A stretch of DNA of 64,000 nucleotides from Bauldia sp. (lineage in GTDB: Bacteria; Pseudomonadota; Alphaproteobacteria; Rhizobiales; Kaistiaceae). This document shows, piece by piece, positions 16,900 to 26,003 of the stretch. The position numbers were made by a program, and so were the translations under genes. The stretch lies in the NCBI GenBank assembly GCA_028284325.1, contig JANQRX010000008.1, forward strand, positions 62,001 to 126,000. The letters run 5' to 3'. Position 1 is the stretch's first letter. Each line of letters opens with the position of its first letter. Below the pieces are notes generated by a model. It was not told the DNA's origin, made no database searches, and saw only the letters and a list, made by a program, of their open reading frames with translations.

Positions 16900-19020
16900 A
16901 TGCAGCGTCGACTTGGCGTGGATATCGGGGGCACGTTTACCGACTTCGTGCTGATCGATCGGCAGCACGGAGGCGTCGTTGTCGAGAAGTGCCTGACGAC
17001 ACCGCAGTCGCCGGAACAAGCGATCTTCACCGGTATCGAACAGATCGAAGACCGGTGTGCGTCCGGTCGTCCGCTACGCGCCGAGGTGGCGCATGCCACC
17101 ACGCTCATCACCAACGCCATCCTCGAGAAGAAGGGCGCGAAAGTCGGATTACTGACGACACGCGGCTTTCGGGACGTGCTCGAGATGGGCAACGAGACGC
17201 GATACTACGTCTACGATCTTGTCCAGCAGTTCCCGCCGCCCCTGGTTCCGCGCGCGTTGCGGCTGGAGGTCTCCGAGCGAACGTTGAGCGACGGATCGAT
17301 CGTCGCGCCAGTCCGCGACGACGAAATCGAGGAACGGGTCCGGCAACTGGTCGACGAAGGCGTCACGGCGATCGCCGTGATGTACCTGCACGCCTACAGG
17401 AACCCCGCCAACGAACTGCGAACCAAAGAAGCAATCCGGCGCGTTGCGCCGGACATGCCGGTGTCGCTTTCGCACGAGGTCGTCTCGCGCCCCCGGGAAT
17501 TCGAGCGCCTTTCGACCACCGCCGCCGACGCTTACGTGAAGCCCATCGCCTCCGATTACATGCGACGGCTGGCCGACCGGATGCGCCGGAGCCGTCGTAG
17601 CGACGCGGTCTCGATCATGCTGTCGAACGGCGGCATCTCGCCGATCGCGACCGCCGCCGAGCATCCCATCCAGCTCGTTGAGTCCGGCCCGGCGGCCGGC
17701 GTCGAGGCTGCGCAGTACTACGGGCGTCTTCTGAAGCTCGACCGCGTCCTGGCCTTCGATATGGGCGGCACCACCGCCAAACTCTGCCTCATCCGCAACG
17801 GCAAGGTGACGCGAACCGACAATTTCGAGGTGGCGCGGGTCAATCGTTTCCGAAGGGGAAGCGGCTACCGGCTGGCCGTGTCCGTTTACGACCTGCTGGA
17901 GATCGGCGCGGGTGGCGGCAGCATCGCACGGCTGGATCAGATCGGTCTGCTGTCGGTCGGCCCCGAGAGCGCCGGATCGGAACCGGGGCCGGCGTGCTAT
18001 GGCAGCGGCGGCACCGAACCGACCGTGACCGACGCCGATCTGGTCATCGGCTTCATCGACTCCGGCTCGTTTCTGGGCGGCACGTTCGCCCTCGACGCGT
18101 CGGCAGCGGAATCCGCCATCTCGTCGCGGCTCGCCAAACCTCTGGGGCTGTCGACGCCCGAAGCGGCCTGGGGCGTCTTCGACATGGTCACCGAGAAGAT
18201 GGCCGCCGCCGCGCGGCTGCACCTGTCGGAGCACGGCGAGGATCCGACGCGATGCACGTTGATCGCGTCGGGGGGAGCGGGGCCGGTTCACGCCGTCGCG
18301 TTGGCGCGGCGGATGAACTGCCCACGCGTGATCGTACCGCCGTTGCCGGGCGTCATGTCCGCCTTCGGGTTGCTCGCCGCCCGTCCGGCATTCGAGCTGT
18401 CCCGCGCGGTGCGGGCTCCGCTGTCGGCCCAATGCGGCCCCAGGATCGACCGCGACTTCCTGGAGCTCGAACGGGAAACCATTGAGCGCAGCGGGATGTC
18501 CGCCGACGTCAGCGTCGAGCGTCATGCCGAGCTCTGCCATGTCGGGCAGGACGCGGCGGTCGAGGTGGACGGCTCCGGAGACTGGTCCGACCCGCAGACG
18601 TTGACCCGCATGGAGGCAGACTTCGCTGAATCCTATTCGCAGCTCTTCGGGCGGCGAGGTGACGGCAAGACGTTGCAGGTCGTGTCGCTCCGCGTCGTCG
18701 TGGCACGCGATAATCCGGCGCTGACCCCGCCACGTGCGCCGGCGTCTCCTCCCCCGTCCAGACCAAGCCGCCCCGTCAGGTTCGGGCCCGACGACGTACA
18801 CGAGAGCCCGGTGCGTTCGCGACACGATCTGGCGCCGGGCGACATCGTCAACGGCCCGGTGATCATCGAGGAACGTGAATCCACGACCGTCGTGTGGCCA
18901 GGTGACCGGTTGTGCGTCGACCAATCGGGCGCCCTCGTCATCGAACTCGGTGAAGCACCGGGTAACCCGCGACAATCCGCCGGCAACACCACCCCCATGT
19001 CCCGGGAATCGCAGACATGA
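16900..19020 (+). CDS. hyuA: Hydantoinase/oxoprolinase family ATPase subunit A (locus II)
   Basis: A 706-residue HyuA paralogue closely resembling the locus I protein: GVDIGGTFTDF at residues 6-16, HATTLITNAILEKKGA, ESGPAAGVEAAQYYG, FDMGGTTAKLCL, EIGAGGGSIARL, SGGAGPVHAVALA and the C-terminal EERESTTVVWPG. I start at the ATG at 16900, which has GGGGAAAG just upstream and gives the standard N-terminus; an in-frame ATG at 16864 adds 12 residues. It overlaps hyuB by ATGA. Loci I and II share the same subfamily of A and B subunits but have different transporters, pointing to a duplicated enzyme adapted to another substrate. Confidence 0.92.
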   Translation: MQRRLGVDIGGTFTDFVLIDRQHGGVVVEKCLTTPQSPEQAIFTGIEQIEDRCASGRPLRAEVAHATTLITNAILEKKGAKVGLLTTRGFRDVLEMGNETRYYVYDLVQQFPPPLVPRALRLEVSERTLSDGSIVAPVRDDEIEERVRQLVDEGVTAIAVMYLHAYRNPANELRTKEAIRRVAPDMPVSLSHEVVSRPREFERLSTTAADAYVKPIASDYMRRLADRMRRSRRSDAVSIMLSNGGISPIATAAEHPIQLVESGPAAGVEAAQYYGRLLKLDRVLAFDMGGTTAKLCLIRNGKVTRTDNFEVARVNRFRRGSGYRLAVSVYDLLEIGAGGGSIARLDQIGLLSVGPESAGSEPGPACYGSGGTEPTVTDADLVIGFIDSGSFLGGTFALDASAAESAISSRLAKPLGLSTPEAAWGVFDMVTEKMAAAARLHLSEHGEDPTRCTLIASGGAGPVHAVALARRMNCPRVIVPPLPGVMSAFGLLAARPAFELSRAVRAPLSAQCGPRIDRDFLELERETIERSGMSADVSVERHAELCHVGQDAAVEVDGSGDWSDPQTLTRMEADFAESYSQLFGRRGDGKTLQVVSLRVVVARDNPALTPPRAPASPPPSRPSRPVRFGPDDVHESPVRSRHDLAPGDIVNGPVIIEERESTTVVWPGDRLCVDQSGALVIELGEAPGNPRQSAGNTTPMSRESQT

Positions 19021-20759
19021 ACGCGCCCGGGATCAAACTGGGCGTCATATGGAACCGCCTGGTCGCCATCGTCGACGAAGCAGCCAGCGGACTCGTCCGG
19101 TCCTGCTACTCCCAGGTCGTTCGCGATTACCACGATTATTGCACCGGCCTGTTCGACACCCGCGGATTCATGCTGGCGCATTCCACGCGCACCACATGCG
19201 GCTTCATCGGCGTCATCGGCGAAGTCATGAAGCACTTCGTCGAAATCTTCGGCGATGACGTGCAGGAAGGCGACGTCCTGATCACCAACGACCCGTGGCT
19301 CGCCAGCGGCCACCTGTTGGACATCACGGTCGCCAAGCCGATTTTTCACCGCGGGCAGCTGGTCGGGTACGCGCTGTGCATCGTCCATCACTCCGACATC
19401 GGCGGACGCAGGGCCGACATCGAGTCGCGCGACATCTATGAGGAAGGCATTCAGATACCGCCGCTCAAATGGTTTCGCGGCGGCAAAGAAGACCGGTCGA
19501 TCACGTCGATGATCCGCGCCAATGTGCGCACGCCCGATGAAGTTGACGGTGATCTCCGCGCGCAACTTTCGGCGCTGCATATCTGCGAAACCGGCATGCA
19601 GCGCCTGCTCGACGACTATCCCCAAGACACCACCCGGGACATCGCCGCGCGCATCATCGGCCTGAGCGAAGACAGTATGCGCGCTTCCATCGGCGCCATC
19701 CCGGAGGGGACCTACGCCAACCGGATCCTGCTGCCTCCGCACGGCAGCCTGACCGATCCGATCCCGCTGGTGATGACCATCCATGTGAGCAGCGATGCGG
19801 TCGAACTGGATATGACCGGCACCTCCGGCGAGGTCGCCGCTGCCGTCAACAACCCCGTCTACTACGCCAAGGGGTATGCGTTCTACGCGCTCAAACTGCT
19901 GCTGGACCCGCATGTGCCCAACAACGAGGGCTGCATCCGGCCCTTCACCTTCCGGTGTCCCGAGGGCACGATCCTCAATTGTCGCCGCCCTGCCCCGACC
20001 TGGGGACGAGCCGTCATCTCGCACAGCCTGCCCGAGCTCGTTTTCGGGGCCTTGCGTGATGCCATTCCCGAGCGACTGATCGCCGACTGCGGTTCGACAC
20101 CCATCAGCGGCATCTATTCCCGCGGCCTGCGCCATGACGGCCAACCGTTCCTGGCACTGCAATCGGATCGCGGCGGATACGGCGCATCCAACGGTGCCGA
20201 CGGCAAGGCGTGCCTGAGCTTCCCATACAACACCGCGGCCATACCCATCGAGGTGACGGAAAACGAGACGGCGCTCGTCTTCGTTCGCAAGGAACTGGCC
20301 ACGGACTCGGGCGGCCCGGGACAATGGCGAGGCGGCCTGGGACAGACGGTGGAGTTCAAGGTCGGCGAAGGCAGCGTCGCCCCGCAAGGCGAGATCTTTC
20401 TCTCGGCACGCGGCGCCATGCGAGCCGAGGACTCGGTTTATCCCGTGCGCGGCCTTCTGGGCGGGGAATGCGGGCGCGGCGACTCGCTGACGCTCAACGG
20501 CGGCCCCTGCCGACATGGCGCGACCATGCGTTTGAAGAGCGGCGACACGATCTGTCTGACCATCCCCGGCGGCGGCGGTTACGGCCCTGCCGAGATGAGG
20601 GATCCGGACATGGTCCTGAACGACGTGGTGGAAGGTCTCGTGTCCCTGCGAAGCAGCCGGGACGAGTACGGCGTCGTCATCGATCCACAGTCACTGACGC
20701 TCGACCGGGATGAAACCGCAAAGCTGCGATCGACCGGTCCGAAGCAGGCGGCCGAGTGA
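19017..20759 (+). CDS. hyuB: Hydantoinase/oxoprolinase family subunit B (locus II)
   Basis: A 580-residue B subunit, collinear with the locus I HyuB. It keeps RDYHDYCTGLFD, NDPWLASGHLLDI near residue 95, IVHHSDIGGRRADIES, PNNEGC, PTWGRAVI and the C-terminal PGGGGYGPAEM. In the second motif Ser replaces the Leu of locus I (HHSD against HHLD). The start ATG overlaps the hyuA stop and the end overlaps or abuts the cupin gene, so the three genes are coupled. It should complete the ATP-dependent amidohydrolase with HyuA. Confidence 0.92.
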   Translation: MNAPGIKLGVIWNRLVAIVDEAASGLVRSCYSQVVRDYHDYCTGLFDTRGFMLAHSTRTTCGFIGVIGEVMKHFVEIFGDDVQEGDVLITNDPWLASGHLLDITVAKPIFHRGQLVGYALCIVHHSDIGGRRADIESRDIYEEGIQIPPLKWFRGGKEDRSITSMIRANVRTPDEVDGDLRAQLSALHICETGMQRLLDDYPQDTTRDIAARIIGLSEDSMRASIGAIPEGTYANRILLPPHGSLTDPIPLVMTIHVSSDAVELDMTGTSGEVAAAVNNPVYYAKGYAFYALKLLLDPHVPNNEGCIRPFTFRCPEGTILNCRRPAPTWGRAVISHSLPELVFGALRDAIPERLIADCGSTPISGIYSRGLRHDGQPFLALQSDRGGYGASNGADGKACLSFPYNTAAIPIEVTENETALVFVRKELATDSGGPGQWRGGLGQTVEFKVGEGSVAPQGEIFLSARGAMRAEDSVYPVRGLLGGECGRGDSLTLNGGPCRHGATMRLKSGDTICLTIPGGGGYGPAEMRDPDMVLNDVVEGLVSLRSSRDEYGVVIDPQSLTLDRDETAKLRSTGPKQAAE

Positions 20760-20800
20760 GGCGGGCGTCCCTGCCCGGCGCGTTACGGAGAACGATCCCG

Positions 20801-21313
20801 ATGTCGACATATCAAGGCAGCAAATCGCATGAGGGACTCTGGCGGCACCTGGCGGATGTGGCCGATGCGGTGCTGGTCCCGCAGGACAAGGTTATCGGCG
20901 GCGCCGTCACCGCCAAGGTGGTTCACGGCAACGACGCCAGCCTGATGATCGCCACGCGCGAGCCGGGCTACCACTCCAAGCCCCATTCGCACGCCTGCGA
21001 GCAGCTCAACTACGTACTGAGAGGCGAGATCTGGATTTTCGTCGACGACGGTGGGTTCGCGGCGCGGGCCGGTGACGTCTTCAGAATCCCGGAAGGCGCC
21101 GTTCACTGGTCAAGGGTCGGCGCGAGCGGCTGCACGCTGCTTGAGGTCCACACGCCATCGCTGATCGGCGACGAGACCGTCGCGGCGGCGGCCCACGGCC
21201 TGTTCGCCGCACACGAAAGCGGCGGCACGCCCCGCGCGGTCGCGTCGCAGTGGCCCCGGTTCGATCGCGAACGAACCGAACAGGCCGTCCGCGTCGAAAC
21301 GGAAGCCCAATAA
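20801..21313 (+). CDS. Cupin-domain protein
   Basis: A 170-residue single-cupin protein. Motif 1 is visible as GYHSKPHSHACEQLNYVLRGEIW, giving the metal-binding His-His-Glu set, and motif 2 as AGDVFRIPEGAVHW, giving the last His. The start at 20801 is preceded by ACGGAGAACG; an in-frame GTG at 20756 that overlaps the hyuB stop would add 15 residues without family similarity. Its place between hyuB and the transporter suggests a helper enzyme such as an isomerase or a small-molecule binding protein of the same pathway; no specific function can be assigned. Confidence 0.82.
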   Translation: MSTYQGSKSHEGLWRHLADVADAVLVPQDKVIGGAVTAKVVHGNDASLMIATREPGYHSKPHSHACEQLNYVLRGEIWIFVDDGGFAARAGDVFRIPEGAVHWSRVGASGCTLLEVHTPSLIGDETVAAAAHGLFAAHESGGTPRAVASQWPRFDRERTEQAVRVETEAQ

Positions 21314-21330
21314 CTGTCGATCCGCAAAGA

Positions 21331-21347
21331 CCGGCCTTGAAGGCCGG
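21331..21347 (+). other. Hairpin upstream of the locus II binding-protein gene
   Basis: CCGGCC (21331-21336) pairs perfectly with GGCCGG (21342-21347) around TTGAA. It lies between the cupin stop and the binding-protein ribosome site (GAGGGAG). There is no T-tract, so a processing or stability element is more likely than a terminator. Confidence 0.45.
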
Positions 21348-21369
21348 CACACCGAAGAGGGAGACTGGA

Positions 21370-22926
21370 ATGCATACGTTCAGAGCACTCATAGTGGCCG
21401 TCGCCGTTCTCGCGGGCGTCGCCGCCCCCAGGCCGGCAAGCGCGGACGACCTGAAGCTCGGCATCAGCGCCGCGTTCACGTCGCTTGATCCGCACTTCTT
21501 CGTCGCCACAGCCAACATCATGATATCGCGTTACATGTTCGACGCGCTGACCTCGACGAACGAACGGCAGCAGGTGGTGCCGGCGCTGGCCGAGAGCTGG
21601 GAGGCCAAGGACGACCTGCGGTGGGAGTTCAAACTTCGACCGGACGTCGTTTTCTCCGACGGAACGCCGCTGACCGCCAACGACATCGCGGCGTCGCTCG
21701 CGCGAGCACCCGACGTCGAAGGCAGCCCGTCGAGTTTCGCGCTCTATACCCGGTCGATCGCCAACGTCGACGTGATCGATCCACTGACGCTGGTCATCGA
21801 AACCGCGCATCCCAATCCGACGCTACCGGTTGAGATGAGCTACATTTCGATCATTCCCGAGAAGCTCAGGAATGCCACGACCGACGCTTTCAACAATCTG
21901 GAAGCGACCATCGGGACCGGTCCCTTCATCCCGGTCAACTACGTCCCCAATGATCATGTGGAGTTCGTGCGGAACCCGAACTACTGGGGTCCGGCCCCGG
22001 AATGGGAGACGGCCACCGTTCGCCTGATCGCCAACAACGGCGCGCGATCGGCCGCGCTGCTCGCCGGTGACGTGGACGTCATCGACGCCGTTCCCCCCGC
22101 CGACATCGAGCGGATCCAGGCGAGCGACAACACGATCGTCAGCGCTGTCTCCAATCGCGTCATCTTCGTGGGCCTCGACCAGGAGAGGGACGAGAGCCCG
22201 TTCGTGTCGACACCCGACGGCGGCAACCCGCTCAAGAACCTGCTGGTTCGCAAGGCGCTGACCCACGCCATCGATCGCGAGGCCATCGCCGCGCGGATCA
22301 TGAAAGGTGCCGCACTGCCTGCCGGACAGTTTCTCCCGGACGGATTCTTCGGCGTGTCGGAGAATCTCGATCTGCCCGAGTACGATCCTGAGATGGCACG
22401 CGCGCTCCTCGAGGAGTCCGGGTTCGCCGACAAGGTCAAACTGACCATCACCGGACCCAGCGACCGCTATCTCAACGCAAGTCAGGTGCTTCAGGCGATT
22501 GCGCAGATGTTCAACCGGATCGGTGTCGAGACAGGCGTGGAGATGCTGCCGTGGAGCAACTATGTCTCTCGCCTGCGCGCGCAGGAGATCAGCGCATTCT
22601 TCGGCGGCTGGGGTTCCGTTACAGGTGAGACCGGCGTGTCGATGCTGGTGACGACGGGCACGGTGGACCCGGATCGCGGCTCGGGTGGCGGCAATCGCGG
22701 CCGCTACTCCAACCCGGATTTAGACGCACTGCTCGCCGAGGCGGCGCGGACAATCGACAACGACGCCCGCAACGACGTCCTCGCACGCGCCAGCGAACTG
22801 GTGATCGGGGACGTCGGCCTGATGCCGATCTATTTCGAGATCACCAACTGGGGTCTGCGGGACGGGTTGACCATGCAGGGACGCGCCGACCAGGCGACCT
22901 TGGCAGCGTCGATCCGCTCGCAATAG
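21370..22926 (+). CDS. Dpp/Opp-type ABC transporter substrate-binding protein (locus II)
   Basis: A 518-residue family 5 extracellular binding protein. Residues 1-24 form a signal peptide ending PRPASA. The mature sequence has the family landmarks LGISAAFTSLDPHF, ALAESWEAKDDLRWEFKLRPDVVFSDGTPLTANDI and FVRNPNYWG. A GAGGGAG ribosome site fixes the ATG at 21370. It feeds the two permeases and two ATPases that follow. Binding proteins of this size accept peptides but also many other ligands; the adjoining hydantoinase suggests a cyclic amide or its open product. Confidence 0.92.
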   Translation: MHTFRALIVAVAVLAGVAAPRPASADDLKLGISAAFTSLDPHFFVATANIMISRYMFDALTSTNERQQVVPALAESWEAKDDLRWEFKLRPDVVFSDGTPLTANDIAASLARAPDVEGSPSSFALYTRSIANVDVIDPLTLVIETAHPNPTLPVEMSYISIIPEKLRNATTDAFNNLEATIGTGPFIPVNYVPNDHVEFVRNPNYWGPAPEWETATVRLIANNGARSAALLAGDVDVIDAVPPADIERIQASDNTIVSAVSNRVIFVGLDQERDESPFVSTPDGGNPLKNLLVRKALTHAIDREAIAARIMKGAALPAGQFLPDGFFGVSENLDLPEYDPEMARALLEESGFADKVKLTITGPSDRYLNASQVLQAIAQMFNRIGVETGVEMLPWSNYVSRLRAQEISAFFGGWGSVTGETGVSMLVTTGTVDPDRGSGGGNRGRYSNPDLDALLAEAARTIDNDARNDVLARASELVIGDVGLMPIYFEITNWGLRDGLTMQGRADQATLAASIRSQ

Positions 22927-22936
22927 ACGGACGGCA

Positions 22937-22966
22937 GAGGCTTCGCGGCTCAAGTCGCGGAGCCTC
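22937..22966 (+). other. 11-bp hairpin between binding protein and permease genes (locus II)
   Basis: GAGGCTTCGCG (22937-22947) pairs with CGCGGAGCCTC (22956-22966) with one G-U wobble and an 8-base loop, eleven bases after the binding-protein stop. No T-tract follows. Such hairpins often protect the abundant binding-protein message from 3' decay, so that less permease is made. Confidence 0.65.
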
Positions 22967-23044
22967 CCGATCCGCTGCGGCGTGAACCGCGCGGTGATGA
23001 CAATGCTGGTTGATGACGCCACCGCGCCGGGAGGTCGATGAGCA

Positions 23045-24022
23045 GTGTTCGCGTACATCATCCGCCGTGTCGCTCAGTCGGTGTTCGTGCTGTTCTCGAT
23101 CGCCCTTCTCGTGTTTCTGGCGATCTACGCGATCGGCGATCCGGTCATCACGCTGGCGCCGCAGGACGCCACGACCGCCGAGCTGGAAGCGACCGCGCGG
23201 CGGTTGGGCATGGACCGGCCGCTCTACCAGCAGTTCTTCATCTTCCTGTCGAATGCGGCGCAGGGCGATTTCGGACGATCCTTCGTCTACGGCGAGCCGG
23301 CGCTCAACGTCGTCCTGAGCCGGTTGCCAGCCACGCTCGAACTGGCTCTCTTCGCCGCCTTCCTGGCGGTCGTCATCGGTGTCCCGCTGGGCATGTACGC
23401 CGGCCTCAAGCCGGACTCGGCCGGTGGCAAGTCGATCATGCTCGGTTCGATACTGGGATTCTCTCTCCCCAGTTTCTGGCAGGGGTTGATGCTGATCCTG
23501 CTATTCGCCGTGGTCCTGCGTTGGCTGCCGGCCGGCGGGCGTGGCGACGTCGGTTCGATCTGGGGCCTGCAATCGAGCTTCTTCACCTTCGACGGCATCA
23601 GCCATCTGCTCCTGCCGGCTCTCAACATGGCGCTTTTCAAGGTCGCCCTGATCATCCGCGTCGCACGCGCCGCGACGCGCGAGACCATCGGCCAGGACTT
23701 CATGCTGTTCGCACGCGCCAAGGGCCTGCCGCCGACGCGGCTCGTCGGCGTTCATCTGCTCAAGAACATACTCATCCCGGTCGTCACGGTTCTGGGTCTC
23801 GAACTGGGCTCGCTCATCGCCTTCGCGATCGTCACTGAATCGGTGTTCGCCTATCCCGGCATGGGCAAGCTTCTGGTCGACTCGATCGGCCAGCTCGATC
23901 GCCCCGTGATCGTCGCCTACCTGATGGCCACGGTCCTCATGTTCGTCGTTATCAATCTGATCGTCGATCTGCTGTACGCCGCGCTTGATCCGCGCATTCG
24001 CCTGTCCGGCGGAGAAGCCTGA
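23045..24022 (+). CDS. Dpp-type ABC transporter permease, DppB-like (locus II)
   Basis: A 325-residue inner-membrane permease. The N-terminal helix (YIIRRVAQSVFVLFSIALLVFLAIY, residues 4-28), the RLGMDRPLYQQF block and DFGRSFVYGEPALNVV are standard for DppB. The coupling loop near ARAATRETIGQDFMLFARAKGL docks with the ATPases. The start is a GTG at 23045 with GGGAGG about ten bases upstream. It is followed almost at once by the DppC-like gene. Confidence 0.92.
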   Translation: MFAYIIRRVAQSVFVLFSIALLVFLAIYAIGDPVITLAPQDATTAELEATARRLGMDRPLYQQFFIFLSNAAQGDFGRSFVYGEPALNVVLSRLPATLELALFAAFLAVVIGVPLGMYAGLKPDSAGGKSIMLGSILGFSLPSFWQGLMLILLFAVVLRWLPAGGRGDVGSIWGLQSSFFTFDGISHLLLPALNMALFKVALIIRVARAATRETIGQDFMLFARAKGLPPTRLVGVHLLKNILIPVVTVLGLELGSLIAFAIVTESVFAYPGMGKLLVDSIGQLDRPVIVAYLMATVLMFVVINLIVDLLYAALDPRIRLSGGEA

Positions 24023-24023
24023 T

Positions 24024-24953
24024 ATGGGCGAAACGCGCGCCAACCCAGCGCCCGCCGACTCGGGCACGATCAATTCCGACGGACAAAGCCTGTTGTCGCT
24101 GCAAGTCGCCGCGTTCTTTGCCAGCCCGGCGGCGACACTGGCGACGGTTGTGCTGACGCTCATCATCGTCGGAGCGACACTGGCGCCGCTGATCGCCCCG
24201 CAGCACCCCTACGATCTCGCCCAGCTCGACATCATGAACGGCATGCTGGCGCCCGGCGCGCGCGACGGCGACAACCGCTTGCTCCTGCTGGGCACCGACG
24301 AACAGGGCCGCGACATCCTGTCGGCCATCCTCTTCGGCCTGCGAACGTCGCTGCTCGTCGGCGTGGTTTCCACGGGCGTCGCCTGCCTCGCCGGTTCGGC
24401 CATCGGCATCCTCGCGGCCTACTTCGGCGGCCGGATCGACGCGTTGACCATGCGGATCGTCGATCTTCAGTTGTCGGTGCCGTCCATCCTCGTGGCCCTG
24501 GTGTTGCTCGCCGCGTTCGGGCGTGGCGTGGACAAGGTCATCCTTGCCCTGATCATCGTGCAATGGGCCTACTACGCACGCGCCGCGCGGGGTGCCGCGC
24601 TGGTGGAACGCAACAAGGAGTACATCGAGGCCGCCCGCTCGCTTGAGCTCTCCAACCTGCAGATCATGTTCACGCACCTCCTGCCCAACGCCCTGCCGCC
24701 CCTGATCGTGATCGCCACTGCCCAGATCGCGCACGCCATCGCGCTCGAAGCGACGCTGTCGTTCCTCGGCGCCGGCGTTCCCGTCACCGAACCGTCGCTC
24801 GGCATGCTGATTGCGTCGGGATACAACTACCTCCTGTCCGGCCAGTACTGGGTTTCGACGTATCCCGGCATTGCCCTGGTGATCGCCGTCGGCGCGATCA
24901 ACCTGATGGGAGACCGCCTGCGTGACGTGCTCAATCCACGCCTGGCGAACTAG
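24024..24953 (+). CDS. Dpp-type ABC transporter permease, DppC-like (locus II)
   Basis: A 309-residue partner permease. Landmarks are LLGTDEQGRDILSAILFGLRTSLLVG near residue 90, the coupling loop EYIEAARSLELSNLQIMFTHLLPNALPP near residue 200 and ATLSFLGAGVPVTEPSLGMLIASG near the end. The ATG at 24024 lies one base after the DppB-like stop with GGAG upstream; a frame extending to 23985 overlaps the previous gene and is not needed. Confidence 0.92.
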   Translation: MGETRANPAPADSGTINSDGQSLLSLQVAAFFASPAATLATVVLTLIIVGATLAPLIAPQHPYDLAQLDIMNGMLAPGARDGDNRLLLLGTDEQGRDILSAILFGLRTSLLVGVVSTGVACLAGSAIGILAAYFGGRIDALTMRIVDLQLSVPSILVALVLLAAFGRGVDKVILALIIVQWAYYARAARGAALVERNKEYIEAARSLELSNLQIMFTHLLPNALPPLIVIATAQIAHAIALEATLSFLGAGVPVTEPSLGMLIASGYNYLLSGQYWVSTYPGIALVIAVGAINLMGDRLRDVLNPRLAN

Positions 24954-25016
24954 GCGGATGCGACCCGTGCGGATAGCGGACCGGGCATTCGGCGCATGGC
25001 GCCGCCGGGGCTGACG

Positions 25017-26003
25017 ATGACGACCCCGGTCCTCAGGGTTCGCGACCTTCGTGTCGAGTTCAGATCGAACCAGGCCGCACTCACGGCGGTCAACGGCGTC
25101 GACCTGGATCTCGACCGCGGCGAGGTGCTTGGCCTGGTCGGCGAATCCGGCTCAGGCAAATCCGTGACCGGACTCGCCATGATGGGCCTGATCGACCCGC
25201 CCGGGCACGTCACCGGTGGATCGGTCCGACTGGCGGGGCAGGAACTGGTCGGCCAGGCGGAGCACGAGCTGCGGTCGGTGCGCGGTCGGCGATTGGCCAT
25301 GATATTTCAGGACCCGACAACGACGCTCAATCCGGTCCTTCGTATCGACACCCAGATGATCGAGGCCCTCCGGGCGCATGAGCGCATCTCGGTTCGCAGC
25401 GCCCGCCGCCGGGTGTCGGAGGCTCTAGAGAAGGTCGGCATTCCCGCAGCAAGCGAACGCATGTACAGCTATCCGCACCAGTTTTCGGGTGGCATGCGGC
25501 AGCGGATAGCGATCGCCATCGCGCTGCTCCACAATCCTGATGTGCTGATCGCCGACGAGGCGACGACCGCCCTCGACGTCTCGAGACAGGCGCAGGTGCT
25601 GTCTGAGATCCAGAGCCTGGCCGAGGCCGCCGGCACAGCGATGATCTGGATCACGCACGACCTTTCGGTCGTCGCCGGTCTCGCCGACCGCATCGCGGTC
25701 ATGTATGCCGGCCGGATCGTCGAAACCGGCCGGGTGGCGGACATCCTCACCGCGCCGGCCCACCCGTATACCGCGGGGCTGATCGCCTCGGTGCCCCGGC
25801 ACGATCGCTCCAGCCGGCGGCTGGCCCAGATCCGTGGATCGGCGCCGTCGTTGTCGCACATTCCTCCCGGCTGTGCGTTTTCCGATCGCTGCGACTTTGC
25901 CGCTCCGGCTTGCCGGGCCGCGCCACCTCCGACGATCGAGGGCAAACACGGGCGCTCGGTGCGGTGCCTGTATCCGCTTGTATCCGACGAGGCGCATGCG
26001 TGA
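25017..26003 (+). CDS. Dpp-type ABC transporter ATP-binding protein, DppD-like (locus II)
   Basis: A 328-residue ATPase: Walker A GESGSGKSV near residue 48, Q-loop IFQDPTTTLNPV, signature FSGGMRQRIAIA, Walker B VLIADEATTALD and H-loop WITHDLSV. The C-terminal oligopeptide-transporter extension has PHPYTAGLIASVP-like and cysteine-containing PGCAFSDRCDFA segments that form the family's Fe-S-type cysteine cluster. Glu-Ala replaces Glu-Pro in Walker B (DEATT), common in this group. The start is taken as the ATG at 25017. Confidence 0.9.
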   Translation: MTTPVLRVRDLRVEFRSNQAALTAVNGVDLDLDRGEVLGLVGESGSGKSVTGLAMMGLIDPPGHVTGGSVRLAGQELVGQAEHELRSVRGRRLAMIFQDPTTTLNPVLRIDTQMIEALRAHERISVRSARRRVSEALEKVGIPAASERMYSYPHQFSGGMRQRIAIAIALLHNPDVLIADEATTALDVSRQAQVLSEIQSLAEAAGTAMIWITHDLSVVAGLADRIAVMYAGRIVETGRVADILTAPAHPYTAGLIASVPRHDRSSRRLAQIRGSAPSLSHIPPGCAFSDRCDFAAPACRAAPPPTIEGKHGRSVRCLYPLVSDEAHA